This document shows, piece after piece, positions 1 to 10,400 of a DNA stretch of 64,000 bases. Both the position numbers and the translations under genes were made by a program. Numbering within the stretch: the stretch's first letter is position 1; each line of letters opens with the position of its first letter. The stretch is taken from positions 43,639-107,638 of the forward strand of contig NZ_CABFVS010000039.1 of NCBI RefSeq assembly GCF_902150025.1, written 5' to 3'. The DNA is from Bartonella massiliensis (lineage in GTDB: Bacteria; Pseudomonadota; Alphaproteobacteria; Rhizobiales; Rhizobiaceae). Below the pieces are notes generated by a model, which saw only the letters and a list, made by a program, of their open reading frames with translations, had not been told where the DNA came from and made no database searches.

Positions 1-2
1 TT

Positions 3-1349
3 ATGCGCTGCTATAAAAAAATAGCAATTTCTTTTGTTATGTTAGCTTTTTCTTATTGTTGGGCGTTAGCGACACCTTGTTGGGCGTCAGCGACACCTCA
101 AGGAGCCTATCCTGATAAGTATGCGGCCATTGTTATAGATGCCTCTACAGGAAAAACGCTCTTTCAAGCCAATGCGACACTAAAGCGTTATCCTGCTTCT
201 TTAACAAAAATGATGACATTATACCTCCTATTTGAAGCAATGCAGATGCGTCGTGTGACACCCAATACACCAATTCCTGTTTCACATTATGCAGCCATGC
301 GCCCACCAACAAAAATTGGATTTAAAGCAGGCCAAACAATTTCTGCAGAAGCTGCCGCTAAAGCTCTCATTACAAGATCGGCAAATGATGTTGCTGCAGC
401 TATAGCTGAATATCTTGGAGGCAGTGAAAAAAAATTTGCTCGAATGATGACCGCAAAAGCCCGTAAACTTGGCATGAAACATACGCATTTTGCCAATGCT
501 TCAGGACTGCCGGATGTGCACAATTATTCTACAGCACGAGATATAGCTACTTTGTCATTAGCCCTCCGTAAACATTTTCCAAAACAATACAAATTATTCA
601 AAATAAAAAGCTTTAATTTCCGTGGACATACCATTAACAGCCATAATAAACTCGTCAAAATAATGAAAGGTGTTGATGGAATTAAAACAGGATATACACA
701 AATGTCAGGTTCTAATTTAGCAACTTCAATGCGTCTTGAAGGGCGTTCTATTGTCGCTGTTGTTATGGGAGGAAAATCATCTACTGCACGTGACGAACAT
801 ATGGCTAGCTTATTAAATCACTATTTACCAAAAGCAAGCCAAATGAAAAGTGGTAAACATTTAATGGCCTCTGTACATTATCATTTACCCAATGGCGCCA
901 ATACTCCTATACCGACCATTAAAGCTGATCCAAATAATTTTGATGATGACATTTCAACTCTGTTGACAGCATTTGCAGAACAACCTAAAAGCTCCAATAT
1001 CGCGATAACGGCTGTAAATAAGGTAATTATACCAATACCTAACCCTCAAAAAACTATACCTGTTGAGACTCATAAAGTTCTAACCGCCTCTTTGTCCACA
1101 AACGCCGGATGGGCTATCCAAATTGGTTCCCTTCCTAGTAAAGAACAAGCTAAGACTTTGCTTGTAAAAGCAAAAAGTACAGCTTTTTCTACTTTAAAGA
1201 ACGCATCTTCACATATGCAACTGTTTGAAAAAAAGGGACAGCGTTATTACCGAGCCCGTTTTACAGGATTTCAATCAAAAAAAGCAGCATTTGATGCTTG
1301 TTCTACATTAAAGAAAGCAAATTTTAACTGCTATACTGTAGCCTACTAA
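3..1349 (+). CDS. D-alanyl-D-alanine carboxypeptidase (DacF/PBP5-like) with C-terminal SPOR domain
   Basis: Penicillin-binding serine peptidase that trims the terminal D-Ala from peptidoglycan stem peptides in the periplasm. All three active-site motifs are visible: SLTK (66-69, nucleophile S66), SAN (126-128) and KTG (228-230). An N-terminal hydrophobic segment (about 6-30) is a signal peptide. After a low-complexity linker, residues about 370-448 form a SPOR-like domain (AIQIGSLPSKEQA, ending in YRARFTGFQSKKAA), which in this family binds denuded septal glycan. The length of 448 aa fits the alphaproteobacterial SPOR-containing form. The ATG lies 3 nt from the window edge, so the upstream region is not visible. 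Confidence 0.93.
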   Translation: MRCYKKIAISFVMLAFSYCWALATPCWASATPQGAYPDKYAAIVIDASTGKTLFQANATLKRYPASLTKMMTLYLLFEAMQMRRVTPNTPIPVSHYAAMRPPTKIGFKAGQTISAEAAAKALITRSANDVAAAIAEYLGGSEKKFARMMTAKARKLGMKHTHFANASGLPDVHNYSTARDIATLSLALRKHFPKQYKLFKIKSFNFRGHTINSHNKLVKIMKGVDGIKTGYTQMSGSNLATSMRLEGRSIVAVVMGGKSSTARDEHMASLLNHYLPKASQMKSGKHLMASVHYHLPNGANTPIPTIKADPNNFDDDISTLLTAFAEQPKSSNIAITAVNKVIIPIPNPQKTIPVETHKVLTASLSTNAGWAIQIGSLPSKEQAKTLLVKAKSTAFSTLKNASSHMQLFEKKGQRYYRARFTGFQSKKAAFDACSTLKKANFNCYTVAY

Positions 1350-1381
1350 AAGTTTTTGAATTCTGCGTTAAGGATAGTATT

Positions 1382-1660
1382 ATGACAGATAATGCTTTTG
1401 CTTCATTCTATAAAAAAGAAATTTTATTGAAGCAATCATCCCTCCTTTCATTGCGTTCTCTTCATGATGCTGCTGCAAAGCTTGCTGGTTTAAAATATCA
1501 TTCAACTACATTAGATACACAATCTCTTGTTAATCTTCTCATTTGCCAAACAATGCGCAACCGTCGTCTTATAATGCCCCCTGTACGTATTCATTTACGC
1601 GTTGCGAGCCAAACTGGTAATGTGCCTATTAAAATCCGTTTAGGAGCAACAAATATTTAA
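1382..1660 (+). CDS. small conserved-looking protein of unknown function (92 aa)
   Basis: I do not recognise a family. The frame opens 32 nt after the carboxypeptidase stop on the same strand, so the two are probably co-transcribed. The product is basic, has no signal peptide or membrane segment, and has a helical N-terminal half followed by a C-terminal stretch (about 66-92) that looks like beta strands. Codon usage resembles that of real neighbours rather than of the spacers, and a short terminator-like hairpin follows. Probably a real gene; function unassigned. Confidence 0.6.
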   Translation: MTDNAFASFYKKEILLKQSSLLSLRSLHDAAAKLAGLKYHSTTLDTQSLVNLLICQTMRNRRLIMPPVRIHLRVASQTGNVPIKIRLGATNI

Positions 1661-1672
1661 TTCTACCAATCC

Positions 1673-1692
1673 TCTCTAAAAAGAGATTTTAT
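1673..1692 (+). terminator. weak intrinsic terminator after the 92-aa gene
   Basis: TCTCT/AGAGA stem with an AAAA loop followed by TTTTATT, 12 nt past the stop codon. The stem is only 5 bp, so termination may be partial. Confidence 0.4.
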
Positions 1693-2204
1693 TATGCATC
1701 ATTATCTACATCTTAAAAAAACTTTGAGTAGGGACATCTTTCTTAGGTCGTAAAGATTATGTTGATAGCTTTTTAATAAGAATCCCAGTAGATATCTTCA
1801 AGCTTCCAATCAAGCCATTTTTAAGGACATACAAAATATTTTCCCACTTTTGCTTTAATAGCAAAAACTATCCTTGATATCTTTCTGGAAAAAATGAGCT
1901 TACATGGGATGAATAACTTATCACTTTAGAGATTTTTGTAAAAGTTCAATCAAGAAAATTCCTCTTAATAACGATTCCTCCTGCAACATAAATGTTGTAA
2001 AAATAATCCAAGCCTTTTCTCTTGTATTTTTTTTCAACAGACAAAGCAAATTGAGACATACAAACACTATCGATAAAAAATGAAAAAAAATATCAGATTA
2101 AAGATCATGATACGATTTCCATAAAGTTATAATTTATAATAATGAACTGCTTCGACAATTTTTCTTTGATGAAGCGCCGGCAGAAAAAAACTTAGAGGAA
2201 AATG
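1693..2204. other. decayed intergenic space, no intact gene
   Basis: A+T-rich sequence with frequent stops in all frames. The only protein-like stretch is a 37-codon minus-strand frame (ATG at 2059, TGA ending at 1946) reading MSQFALSVEKKYKRKGLDYF and onward. It has no clear ribosome site and may be a gene remnant. Nothing else is recognised. Confidence 0.5.
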
Positions 2205-2350
2205 ATAATTTATTTTTTTCATATTCAATGAAAAGTTTTTGTAAGATTTTCTTATATTGAATCAATAAAACTTATTCGTTTGCTCATCACGAAAAGGATT
2301 GGCATATAAACTATTAAAAAAGAAAACAAAATACCTCTACCCCTCTTAAA
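2205..2350 (+). repeat. integrase-leader repeat, copy A
   Basis: Diverged copy of the shared leader of the six-member family: a TTCATATTCAATG block, then TTATATTGAATCAATAAAAC, then a TTCGTTTGCTC segment. It aligns in order with 6090-6257, 23965-24134, 31200-31403, 45430-45595 and 63853-64000, and runs into integrase fossil A. Confidence 0.7.
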
Positions 2351-3185
2351 ATGCCAAGATTTGTCACACAAACATTGGGATTAACAAAATCTGTGTAGGC
2401 TTGCTTTTTTATAAGCATAAAAATAAAGTTGATTAATGGATTTACCGTTAAACCATTCAAAGTACCGTCTCGAAATGACTGTGATGAGTATTGAGAGATG
2501 TCTCTTTAAAACACACTCATAAGATAGTGCTCTATTGTATCTATTCTTCATGAAAGTTTTGATAACTATTTTTAATGTATACGTTATTATTTATTTTAAT
2601 TTTTTTGACGCTACTGGATTTACAAAATAAAAGTTGAAGCACAAAGATTTTATAATATACCTTTTAATTATTGCGAATGAGAGTTTTTTTTAAGGTACTT
2701 TTTACCATATTAGATGCTTAAAAGAATCTCATTTAAAAAAAATAAAAATTTTAAAGTTCTCTCGCACCCCATCATAATCATTCAGTTTTAAAGAAATTGC
2801 CCTAGATACCAAGGCGTAATCTTTCATTCCTTAAAAGATATTATTACAGAAATTTTTAAAAGCCATAAAATTCAGCTAGAAAGTAATGACAGATTGAACC
2901 CTTATTTTACTTTACGCTCTTTTATTTTTTCCCAATGAGACTGTTTTTTCATTTCAGGAGACAAATCAAACAGACACAAGAAATACTCTCCCTCAAATCT
3001 TGCTAGCAGAAGTTATTCCTTGTTAAAAACATAAAATACACCTCCAATTTACTTCAAGCATGCTGGTGAATTAAATTTGTCTTTTGATTTATAAGCAAAA
3101 AACTCAGCCTTTTTAGGAATAACAATGTGATCCTTCCACAAAGATAGCAATCATGGATTACAAAAAATATTCCAGCCCCAACAAG
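2351..3185 (+). pseudogene. decayed phage/island-type tyrosine recombinase (integrase), copy A
   Basis: Badly eroded reading frame beginning at an ATG with MPRFVTQT. It aligns by nucleotide with fossil B over the N-terminal arm-binding part (through about 2560) and again from about 2920 (QIKQT) to 3185, including the GATTTATAAGCAA block and a final HKDSNH segment. Unlike copy B it keeps the middle part (about 2790-2920, FKEIALDTKA), which resembles the EIALDAFE-type region of such integrases. Many stops and frameshifts occur, and the C-terminal catalytic domain (R-HxxR-Y) is absent. The fossil abuts the 3' end of sdaA. Confidence 0.72.
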
Positions 3186-3196
3186 AGAGCGCACTC

Positions 3197-4588
3197 TTAA
3201 CAAGATATTGCATTGACTGCAAGACCACCTTTACTTGTTTCTTTATAGCGTTCACTCATATCATGCCCCGTCTGGCGCATTGTTTCTATACAAGCATCAA
3301 GAGAAACAAAATGATTTCCATTACCATATAATGCAAGAGAAGAAGCCGTTACGGCTTTAACAGCACCCATTGCATTACGCTCAATACAAGGAACTTGTAC
3401 AAGACCTGCAACAGGATCACACGTCATTCCTAAATGATGCTCAAGCGCAATCTCCGCTGCATTTTCAATTTGCGCCGGTGTTCCACCTAACGCTGCGGTC
3501 AATCCCGCCGCAGCCATTGAAGATGCCGTTCCAACTTCACCTTGACACCCAACTTCTGCACCAGAAATAGAGGCATTATGTTTGATAACACCACCAATAG
3601 CTGCTGCCGTTAATAGAAAATTATGTATCCCCTTTTGATTTGAATCATCATTAAACTGAAGATAGTAACGCAAAACTGCAGGAACAACACCAGCTGCCCC
3701 ATTTGTTGGTGCCGTAACAACACGACCACCTGCTGCATTTTCCTCATTAACTGCCATAGCATATACCGAAAGCCAATCATTTGCCCACAGTGGATAATTA
3801 CAATTTTTCTTTTGATTTTCCAAAAGCGTTTCATGCAGCTTTTTAGCACGCCTTAAAACATGTAACCCACCAGGCAACTCACCATCTTGTGAAAGACCTC
3901 TATCAATGCAGTTTGTCATTGCCGAAAAAATTTCATCAAGCCCTGCATCCAGAGAAGAGGGCTCTATCTTTGTCTCTTCATTTAAGCGCTTCATTTCAGC
4001 AATTGAAAGTCCGGATTTTTCTGCCATTGATAACATTGTACGCGCAGAATCAAATGGGTATGGCACCTCAAACGCTTCTGGTTGTACATTATCACTCATA
4101 TGGCTTAATTCATCCTCAGTCACCACAAAACCACCACCAATAGAATAATAAATCTGCCGCAACAAAACATTCCCATCCGTATCAAGTCCTTCAAACGCTA
4201 GTCCATTGGTGTGTCCAGGTAAGATTTCCTTTCGCTCAAAAATAAGGTCACTTTGTGAATCAAATTGATAAGCAGGATGACCTTCGGGGTGTACTTTTTT
4301 TTCACGGATAACTTTTTCTAACAGGAATACCATGCTATCAGGATCAACAGTAGCAGCTTTTTCTCCTAAAAGTCCTAATATGATAGCCCTATCTGTCGCA
4401 TGTCCAATACCTGTGAAAGCTAAAGAACCATAGAGATAAACACGTATACGAGAAACTTGAATATCAGATGACTGAGAAAAGTCTCGTATCTTTTGCAAAA
4501 ACATATTAGAAGCTGTCATCGGCCCCATCGTATGTGAACTAGAAGGACCAATTCCAATTTTAAAAAGTTCAAAAACAGATAAAAACAT
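3197..4588 (-). CDS. sdaA: L-serine dehydratase (L-serine ammonia-lyase), iron-sulfur type
   Basis: Converts L-serine to pyruvate and ammonia with a [4Fe-4S] cluster, feeding carbon from serine into central metabolism. The 463-aa single-chain form has the N-terminal beta domain starting [19 protein letters not shown], and the C-terminal catalytic domain with [20 protein letters not shown] and [19 protein letters not shown], which supply cluster cysteines. Length is normal. Start ATG at 4588 is preceded by a GGGGTGA ribosome site. It stands alone on the minus strand with integrase fossil A just beyond its 3' end. Confidence 0.95.
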   Translation of the reverse strand: MFLSVFELFKIGIGPSSSHTMGPMTASNMFLQKIRDFSQSSDIQVSRIRVYLYGSLAFTGIGHATDRAIILGLLGEKAATVDPDSMVFLLEKVIREKKVHPEGHPAYQFDSQSDLIFERKEILPGHTNGLAFEGLDTDGNVLLRQIYYSIGGGFVVTEDELSHMSDNVQPEAFEVPYPFDSARTMLSMAEKSGLSIAEMKRLNEETKIEPSSLDAGLDEIFSAMTNCIDRGLSQDGELPGGLHVLRRAKKLHETLLENQKKNCNYPLWANDWLSVYAMAVNEENAAGGRVVTAPTNGAAGVVPAVLRYYLQFNDDSNQKGIHNFLLTAAAIGGVIKHNASISGAEVGCQGEVGTASSMAAAGLTAALGGTPAQIENAAEIALEHHLGMTCDPVAGLVQVPCIERNAMGAVKAVTASSLALYGNGNHFVSLDACIETMRQTGHDMSERYKETSKGGLAVNAISC

Positions 4589-4941
4589 GCATCACCCCAA
4601 AACTACAGCACAGTTTGAGCATACACGCCTTTTTATAACGTTTATCCCATTTAGAATCAAATTGCGAGATAAACTAAAAAAATAACAGCAATAAACACAA
4701 ATGTCGCTCGCCTTGCTACCACCCAACATTTTCTTTCTATAGTGCTTTCCATTATTAGCCAACCTTCAAAACGGACAACGCTCCTAGAGTCATCACTTTA
4801 CTCTCTTCATTTTCTAAACGTAGTAAAATAAGAGTTAATATACAATAGTAAGAATTCAACTAAAATGAGAGATTCTTAACCAAGGATATTTTTTATCATG
4901 CCAAGGCTCTTCACAACCTATGCTTCATTATATAAAATATT
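4589..4941. other. intergenic space without a recognised gene
   Basis: About 350 nt between sdaA and the nitroreductase gene, both minus strand. It must hold the sdaA promoter, but I see no convincing -35/-10 pair. A short patch at about 4865-4885, read on the minus strand, resembles the TAAGATTCTCTCATTT core of the integrase-leader repeat, possibly a small fragment. Confidence 0.4.
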
Positions 4942-5631
4942 CTATGGATATGTTTCAATAAAACGTACAAAGCTTTCTAAAGATTCTCGTTCTGTCTCAA
5001 AATTGTTTTCTGGAGCGCTCGTATCGCGATAACCAAGTGCCATACCACAAATAATATGGCGATCAGAAGGGATGGATAAAAGCTTGCGAAGCTGCTTATG
5101 ATAATCCGCAAAAGCTGCTTGAGGACAGGTATCTAGTCCAAATCCACGTGCTGCTAACATAATGGTCTGCATAAACATCCCCAAATCAAGCCAACTTCCC
5201 CTTTCCATATCATGATCCATTGTAAATAAGAGTCCTACAGGTGCATCGAAAAATAAAAAATTTCGCGCTTTTTGATGAAGCATTTTTTCTTCATCATCTT
5301 TTTGAATTCCAAGACTCTGATAAAGATCCAAACCAACTTTTCGACGCCTTGAAATATAAGGCTCACGCCACTGACGTGGATAATAATGATATTCACGCTC
5401 TCCCTTTACACCTGAAAGTACAAGTTGGGAAAGTTCTTGCCCTACTCTTTGTAATATACTTCCCGTAAGCACAATTACTTGCCAAGGCTGAATATTTGTT
5501 CCAGATGGTGTCCGTGCTGCAAGTTTTAAGATTTCTTTGATTGTTTCCAAACTAACTGACTGATCAGTAAAAGCACGAATTGACTTTCGTGACAAAATAG
5601 ATTGAAAAATATTCATAGGAGAATCCGGCAT
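4942..5631 (-). CDS. nitroreductase family protein
   Basis: FMN-dependent NAD(P)H oxidoreductase of the nitroreductase fold. The N-terminus has SRKSIRAFTDQSV followed by the LAARTPSGTNIQPWQVIVL flavin-binding segment. The C-terminal half has the GLDTCPQAAFADY region and ICGMALGY, typical of the family. At 229 aa the length is normal. The physiological substrate cannot be read from sequence. ATG at 5631 is used; the next in-frame ATG (5616) lacks a ribosome site. Confidence 0.88.
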   Translation of the reverse strand: MPDSPMNIFQSILSRKSIRAFTDQSVSLETIKEILKLAARTPSGTNIQPWQVIVLTGSILQRVGQELSQLVLSGVKGEREYHYYPRQWREPYISRRRKVGLDLYQSLGIQKDDEEKMLHQKARNFLFFDAPVGLLFTMDHDMERGSWLDLGMFMQTIMLAARGFGLDTCPQAAFADYHKQLRKLLSIPSDRHIICGMALGYRDTSAPENNFETERESLESFVRFIETYP

Positions 5632-6089
5632 TATCTTTACTTTCTTTATGATTTTTTCCTATCAAGGACAATATATTGCGCAAATACCTTTGTAACTTTT
5701 TTGAAATGCTCTATTTCTTCAAATCACGCCGTGTTAAGACTCCCATAAAGATAGTACAATCTCTCTCTTTTAATAGAAAGGAAATTATCTAAAAGAAGAT
5801 GAAATAATTTTCATAATCAATGCTTCACCTCTAACGTCGCTAAGCTCTCAAAAAAGGTCTCTTCAATTTGTTTTTTAAGCCTTTTTTAAATCTGAAAAAG
5901 ATCATCAATATCATGCTGAATCTGCTTTAAATTAGTTCGTTTTTTATAAACTCCTGCAATTAATTTCTGAAACGTTTTCTCATCATTAAGTGGTTTTCTC
6001 GCTATTATCAATATGTCAGATATTGCAAAAAATGAAAATTGAACTTTTTTAGCACGCCGTATTTTATTTTAACTTATGACAATAACACT
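5632..6089. other. decayed intergenic space with one eroded coding remnant
   Basis: Mostly A+T-rich sequence. On the minus strand, about 6050 down to 5817, a frame of about 75 codons broken by a single TAA reads as a helical, charged product (RKPLNDEKTFQKLIAGVYKK, then LKQIQHDIDDLFQI, stop, KRLKKQIEETFFESLATLEV). It lacks a start codon. It looks like the remains of a coiled-coil protein; I do not recognise the family. Confidence 0.4.
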
Positions 6090-6257
6090 TTGATTTATAA
6101 TCATATATCTTGTGTTGTTTATATTGAATTAGAACCCCAAATAACGTAAGATTCTCTCATTTCAAATCTGTTTATCTTGAATCAACCAAAATCATTCCCT
6201 TGCACATAAAAAGCGAAGTTAGTGTGTGGATAAAAACTGTATAAGAAAAGACTCAAA
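6090..6257 (+). repeat. integrase-leader repeat, copy B
   Basis: Best preserved complete leader: GATTTATAATCATA, then ATATTGAATTAGAACCCC, the TAACGTAAGATTCTCTC block, CTTGAATCAACCAAAATCA and a GTGTGGATAAAA segment just before the fossil start codon. Very close to copy F at 63853-64000. Confidence 0.8.
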
Positions 6258-6955
6258 ATGCCTTTTCATGAACCATCTTACGTACCAAAGTCTGTTGCAA
6301 CATTCTAGAGCTGGCAAATAATGTGATGGTGCCGCCGTGCTCTCTCTCAAGCGTAAAGATGGCGGTGTGAGATGACTTTTATATTATTCCAAGGGGGCTT
6401 TACCGTTATATCATTTGCAATCGGTACCGTGAAATGGTTTTGGGTGCGCTTTGAAAGATCTCTCTTTAAAACAAACCCGTGAATTGGCAGACCAATGACG
6501 TTCTATTTTACATGAGGGCGTGCCTTATTAAAGAATGTAATAAACAAAAGCGTAAGGTAATGGTAAAGAGGGACATCATTTTTTACCATTATGCCTTCAT
6601 ATTTTTTTCAAATTAGGCTGTCTGCTGGTTTCAGAGATTAAACAGACCAAAGATACGCAATACGCTTGCTCCCATTTGGCATACAAAAGTTGGAACAGTT
6701 CGTAGAGCTCTTATCCGTCTCAAACTTTGTTTCAAACATGCGGTTGCATTAAGATTGAATGCTGATTTATAAGCAACGACAAAAGCACGTGCTCTCTTAT
6801 GACGATCCGTTTTTGTATAAAACCATGTAGTTCCACGCCAGAAAGGAATAAGGAATTCCCCTTCTTTATAATAACACAAAATCCGAGCTGTTATTAAAAA
6901 TTTACGTGTCAATTCATCCAACTGAATAATATTCATACATTTTATTATTCTGTCT
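6258..6955 (+). pseudogene. decayed phage/island-type tyrosine recombinase (integrase), copy B
   Basis: Clearest member of the fossil family. Allowing frameshifts and stops, the plus strand reads LKRKDGG (about 6340), REMVLGAL (6428), LSLKQTRELADQ then RSILHEG (about 6460-6520), which is the arm-DNA-binding N-terminus of P4-like alphaproteobacterial integrases. From 6633 it reads EIKQT, NTLAPIWHTKVGT, RLKLCFKHAVAL, LNADL, ATTKARALL and an NHVVP segment, the core SAM-like domain. The segment between (about 6560-6630) is deleted relative to copy A. The catalytic C-terminus is missing. The minus-strand 101-codon frame inside it is a shadow. Confidence 0.85.
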
Positions 6956-7422
6956 TCATCGATCGCATTGTTATAAGAAATATGTCTATTTTTTATAAAA
7001 CTTGAGTAAACCCTTTAACCTCCAATTTACTACACTCTAAGATATAAAGAAATGCATTCCTATCATACAAACATTGTACAGTAAAAAACCAATCATTTTT
7101 TATATTACAGGAAAAGTTACTGATTATTTACTATAAAATTTTTTAAATTTTTATAGAAGATATCAATCAAAAATTTTCTTAAAATTCGAAATCAGTCACA
7201 TTTGTAGAGAAGTCTTTTTTCCTTAAACATAGATTTAAAACTTCACATATCTTGGAAAAAACTTTCTTCACTGCTTTCAAAAATTAAAAAACTTTAAAAT
7301 GAAGCAACAAAAAGATAAGCATCCTTATCAAATAATAAGCTATTAAAGATGTTTTAAATAACTATTACCCTATAATTTTTTAATATTGTTCAGAAAAATA
7401 TGCAACTTCTCCATTTCGAGAT
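6956..7422. other. intergenic space beyond rpoC, no gene seen
   Basis: About 470 nt of very A+T-rich sequence between integrase fossil B and the rpoC terminator. No frame, RNA gene or repeat could be supported. In many Rhizobiales rpsL-rpsG-fusA would follow rpoC; nothing of them is here. Confidence 0.5.
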
Positions 7423-7458
7423 AAAAAAACGTCTGAACTTTCTATTCAGACGTTTTTA
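7423..7458 (-). terminator. intrinsic terminator of rpoC
   Basis: CGTCTGAA (7430-7437) and TTCAGACG (7445-7452) form an 8-bp stem extended by A-T pairs, with a T run on the minus-strand 3' side. It lies 27-62 nt past the rpoC stop and ends the secE-to-rpoC block. Confidence 0.85.
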
Positions 7459-7484
7459 TATTTTTAGGGAATATTACACTAAAA

Positions 7485-10400
7485 TTATTCAGCAACGGCT
7501 TCAGTTGTCATATTTGTCAACATAGCCTTAGCTATTTCGTTTTTACTAGACTTACGTTGCTCATCAACAATCAAATCATCACGAACTGCTGCAATACGAC
7601 GGATTTGAGAAATCGTCCCCCCTGTACCGGCAGGAATAAGACGACCAACAATAACGTTCTCTTTAAGACCTTGTAAAGTATCAATTTTACCAGAAACAGC
7701 TGCTTCAGTAAGCACTCGCGTAGTTTCCTGAAACGATGCAGCCGAAATAAATGAAGGCGTTTGAAGAGATGCTTTTGTAATTCCAAGAAGGATAGGATTA
7801 CCAGATGCGGGTTTCTTCCCTTCTGCAATCAAATTATCATTGATTTCATCAAGTTCAATACGATCAACATTATCACCTGGAATATAACCAGAATCTCCAG
7901 ATTCAGTAATTTCAACTTTTTGCAACATTTGACGAACAATCACTTCAATGTGCTTGTCATTAATAAGAACCCCTTGCAAACGATAAACCTCCTGAATCTC
8001 ATTAACAAGGTAAGATGCCAAAGCTTCAACACCCTTAATCGCCAAGATATCATGAGGGGCTGGATTACCATCAAGAATATAATCCCCCTTTTCAATTTGA
8101 TCGCCTTCTTGGAAGTGAAATAACTTACCTTTTGGAATCAAATATTCTACTGGCTCAAGAGTTTCATCATTTGGTTCAATAATAATACGACGTTTATTCT
8201 TATAACCACGACCAAATCGAATCGTACCACTGACTTCAGCAATAATCGCATGATCCTTTGGACGACGTGCTTCAAAAAGTTCAGCTACACGTGGTAGACC
8301 ACCCGTAATATCCTTCGTCTTGGCACTTTCCATGGGCAAACGAGCAATAACATCACCAGCTTTAACATGAGCACCAAGCTCAACAGAAAGAATTGTTTCC
8401 ACTGACATCATATAACGGGCTTCACCTCCCTTATACAATTTAGCAATGGATTCACCTTTTTTATCTGCATGGATAATAATAGCTGGTTTAAGATCTGCAC
8501 CACGTGGATTAGCTCGCCAATCAATCACCAAATGCTTCGTAATCCCTGTAGATTCATCAGCTGTTTCAGTGACCGATAAACCATCAATCATATCTTCAAA
8601 ACCTACATAACCTTCAACTTCCGTTAAAATTGGACGTGTATAAGGATCCCATTCTGCTATACGCTGGCCACGTTTAACCACATCGCCATCATCAACAAAA
8701 ATATGCGCACCATAGCTCACACGATGCACAACGCGCTCTTTTCCTAACTCATCCTTGATAAGGATAGCCATATTACGCCCCATAACAACCAAATGGCCTT
8801 CAGAGTTGCGAACCACATTACGATTACGAATCTCCACTCGACCTTCATAAGATGCTTCTAAATACGATGAATCAACAACCTGCGCTGTTCCTCCTAAGTG
8901 GAAAGTACGCATAGTAAGCTGTGTTCCCGGCTCACCAATTGACTGAGCAGCAATAACACCAACGGCTTCTCCCTGATTAACAGGTGTTCCACGGGCCAAA
9001 TCACGGCCATAGCATTTAGCACAAACACCAAGACGTGTTTCGCATGTTAAAGCAGAACGAATTTGAACAGATTGAATTCCCGCTTCCTCAATCTTGACGA
9101 CATCAGCCTCCTCAATCATCGCTCCACCTTCAAGGATAACCTCTCCAGAAACAGGATGTAAAATATCAACAAGTGCTGTACGACCTAGAATTCTTTGCCC
9201 AAGAGAGGCAACAATTTGTCCTGCATCAACAATTGGCTGCATAGTAAGCCCTTTTGCTGTACCACAATCAACAGCTGAAATAATAGCGTCCTGTGCCACA
9301 TCAACAAGACGCCGTGTGAGATAACCAGAGTTTGCCGTTTTTAACGCAGTATCAGCAAGTCCTTTACGCGCACCATGTGTCGAGTTGAAGTATTCGTTAA
9401 CAGTTAGACCTTCCTTAAAATTTGAAATAATAGGTGTTTCAATAATTTCACCCGATGGTTTTGCCATCAATCCACGCATACCAGCTAATTGTCTCATCTG
9501 ATTAGCAGAACCACGAGCCCCAGAATGCGACATCATATAGATCGAATTCATGTGCCGCTGACGACCTGTTTTGGGATCAAAATCAACAGCTTGAATCCGT
9601 TTCATCATTTCATCTGCAACACGATCGGTACATTTACCCCAAGCATCAACAACCTTATTGTATTTTTCACCTTGTGTAATCAAACCATCATTATATTGCT
9701 GTTCGTACTCCTTAGCCAACGCTTCTGTTTCTGCAACCAAACGTGACTTGCTATCAGGAATAACCATATCATCCTTACCAAATGAAATTCCTGCACGACA
9801 AGCATAAGAAAAACCAAGCTGCATAATACGGTCACAAAAAATAACCGTCTCTTTTTGTCCACAGTGGCGATAAACATGATCAATCATTTTAGAAATATTC
9901 TTTTTCGTCATTTCTTGATTGACAATATCAAATGAGATGTCAGGATTTTTCGGCAAAAGCTCACCGATAATCAAACGACCAGGTGTCGTATCATAAAGTT
10001 TCGCAACTTCTTTTCCATCCTTACCAAGGTTTTTAACACGACCTTTAATCTTTGTATGAAGCGTTACAACTTTATTTTCCAAGGCATAATGAAGCTCACC
10101 TATATCGGAAAAAGCCATTCCCTCACCTGGTTCTTTTTCAGAAACAATCGAAAGATAATAAAGACCAAGAACCATATCCTGTGATGGAACAATAATGGGG
10201 GCACCATTGGCTGGATGAAGAATATTATTGGTCGACATCATCAAAACACGGGCTTCAAGCTGTGCTTCAAGAGAAAGCGGAACGTGAACGGCCATCTGAT
10301 CGCCATCAAAATCCGCATTAAAAGCAGTACATACCAATGGATGAAGTTGAATAGCCTTTCCTTCAATTAAGATAGGTTCAAAAGCCTGGATCCCCAAACG

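Noticed and set aside
1946..2059. 37-codon minus-strand frame with protein-like composition
   Set aside because: Too short, no ribosome site, no known family; may be a remnant but not supported as a gene.
4845..4905. Possible short inverted fragment of the integrase leader near the nitroreductase gene
   Set aside because: Only about 16 nt match well, which is too little in A+T-rich sequence to count as a family member.
6631..6936. 101-codon minus-strand open frame with ATG start
   Set aside because: Antisense to integrase fossil B, whose plus-strand translation matches integrase core motifs; a second eroded copy lies at 2925-3185. No ribosome site.
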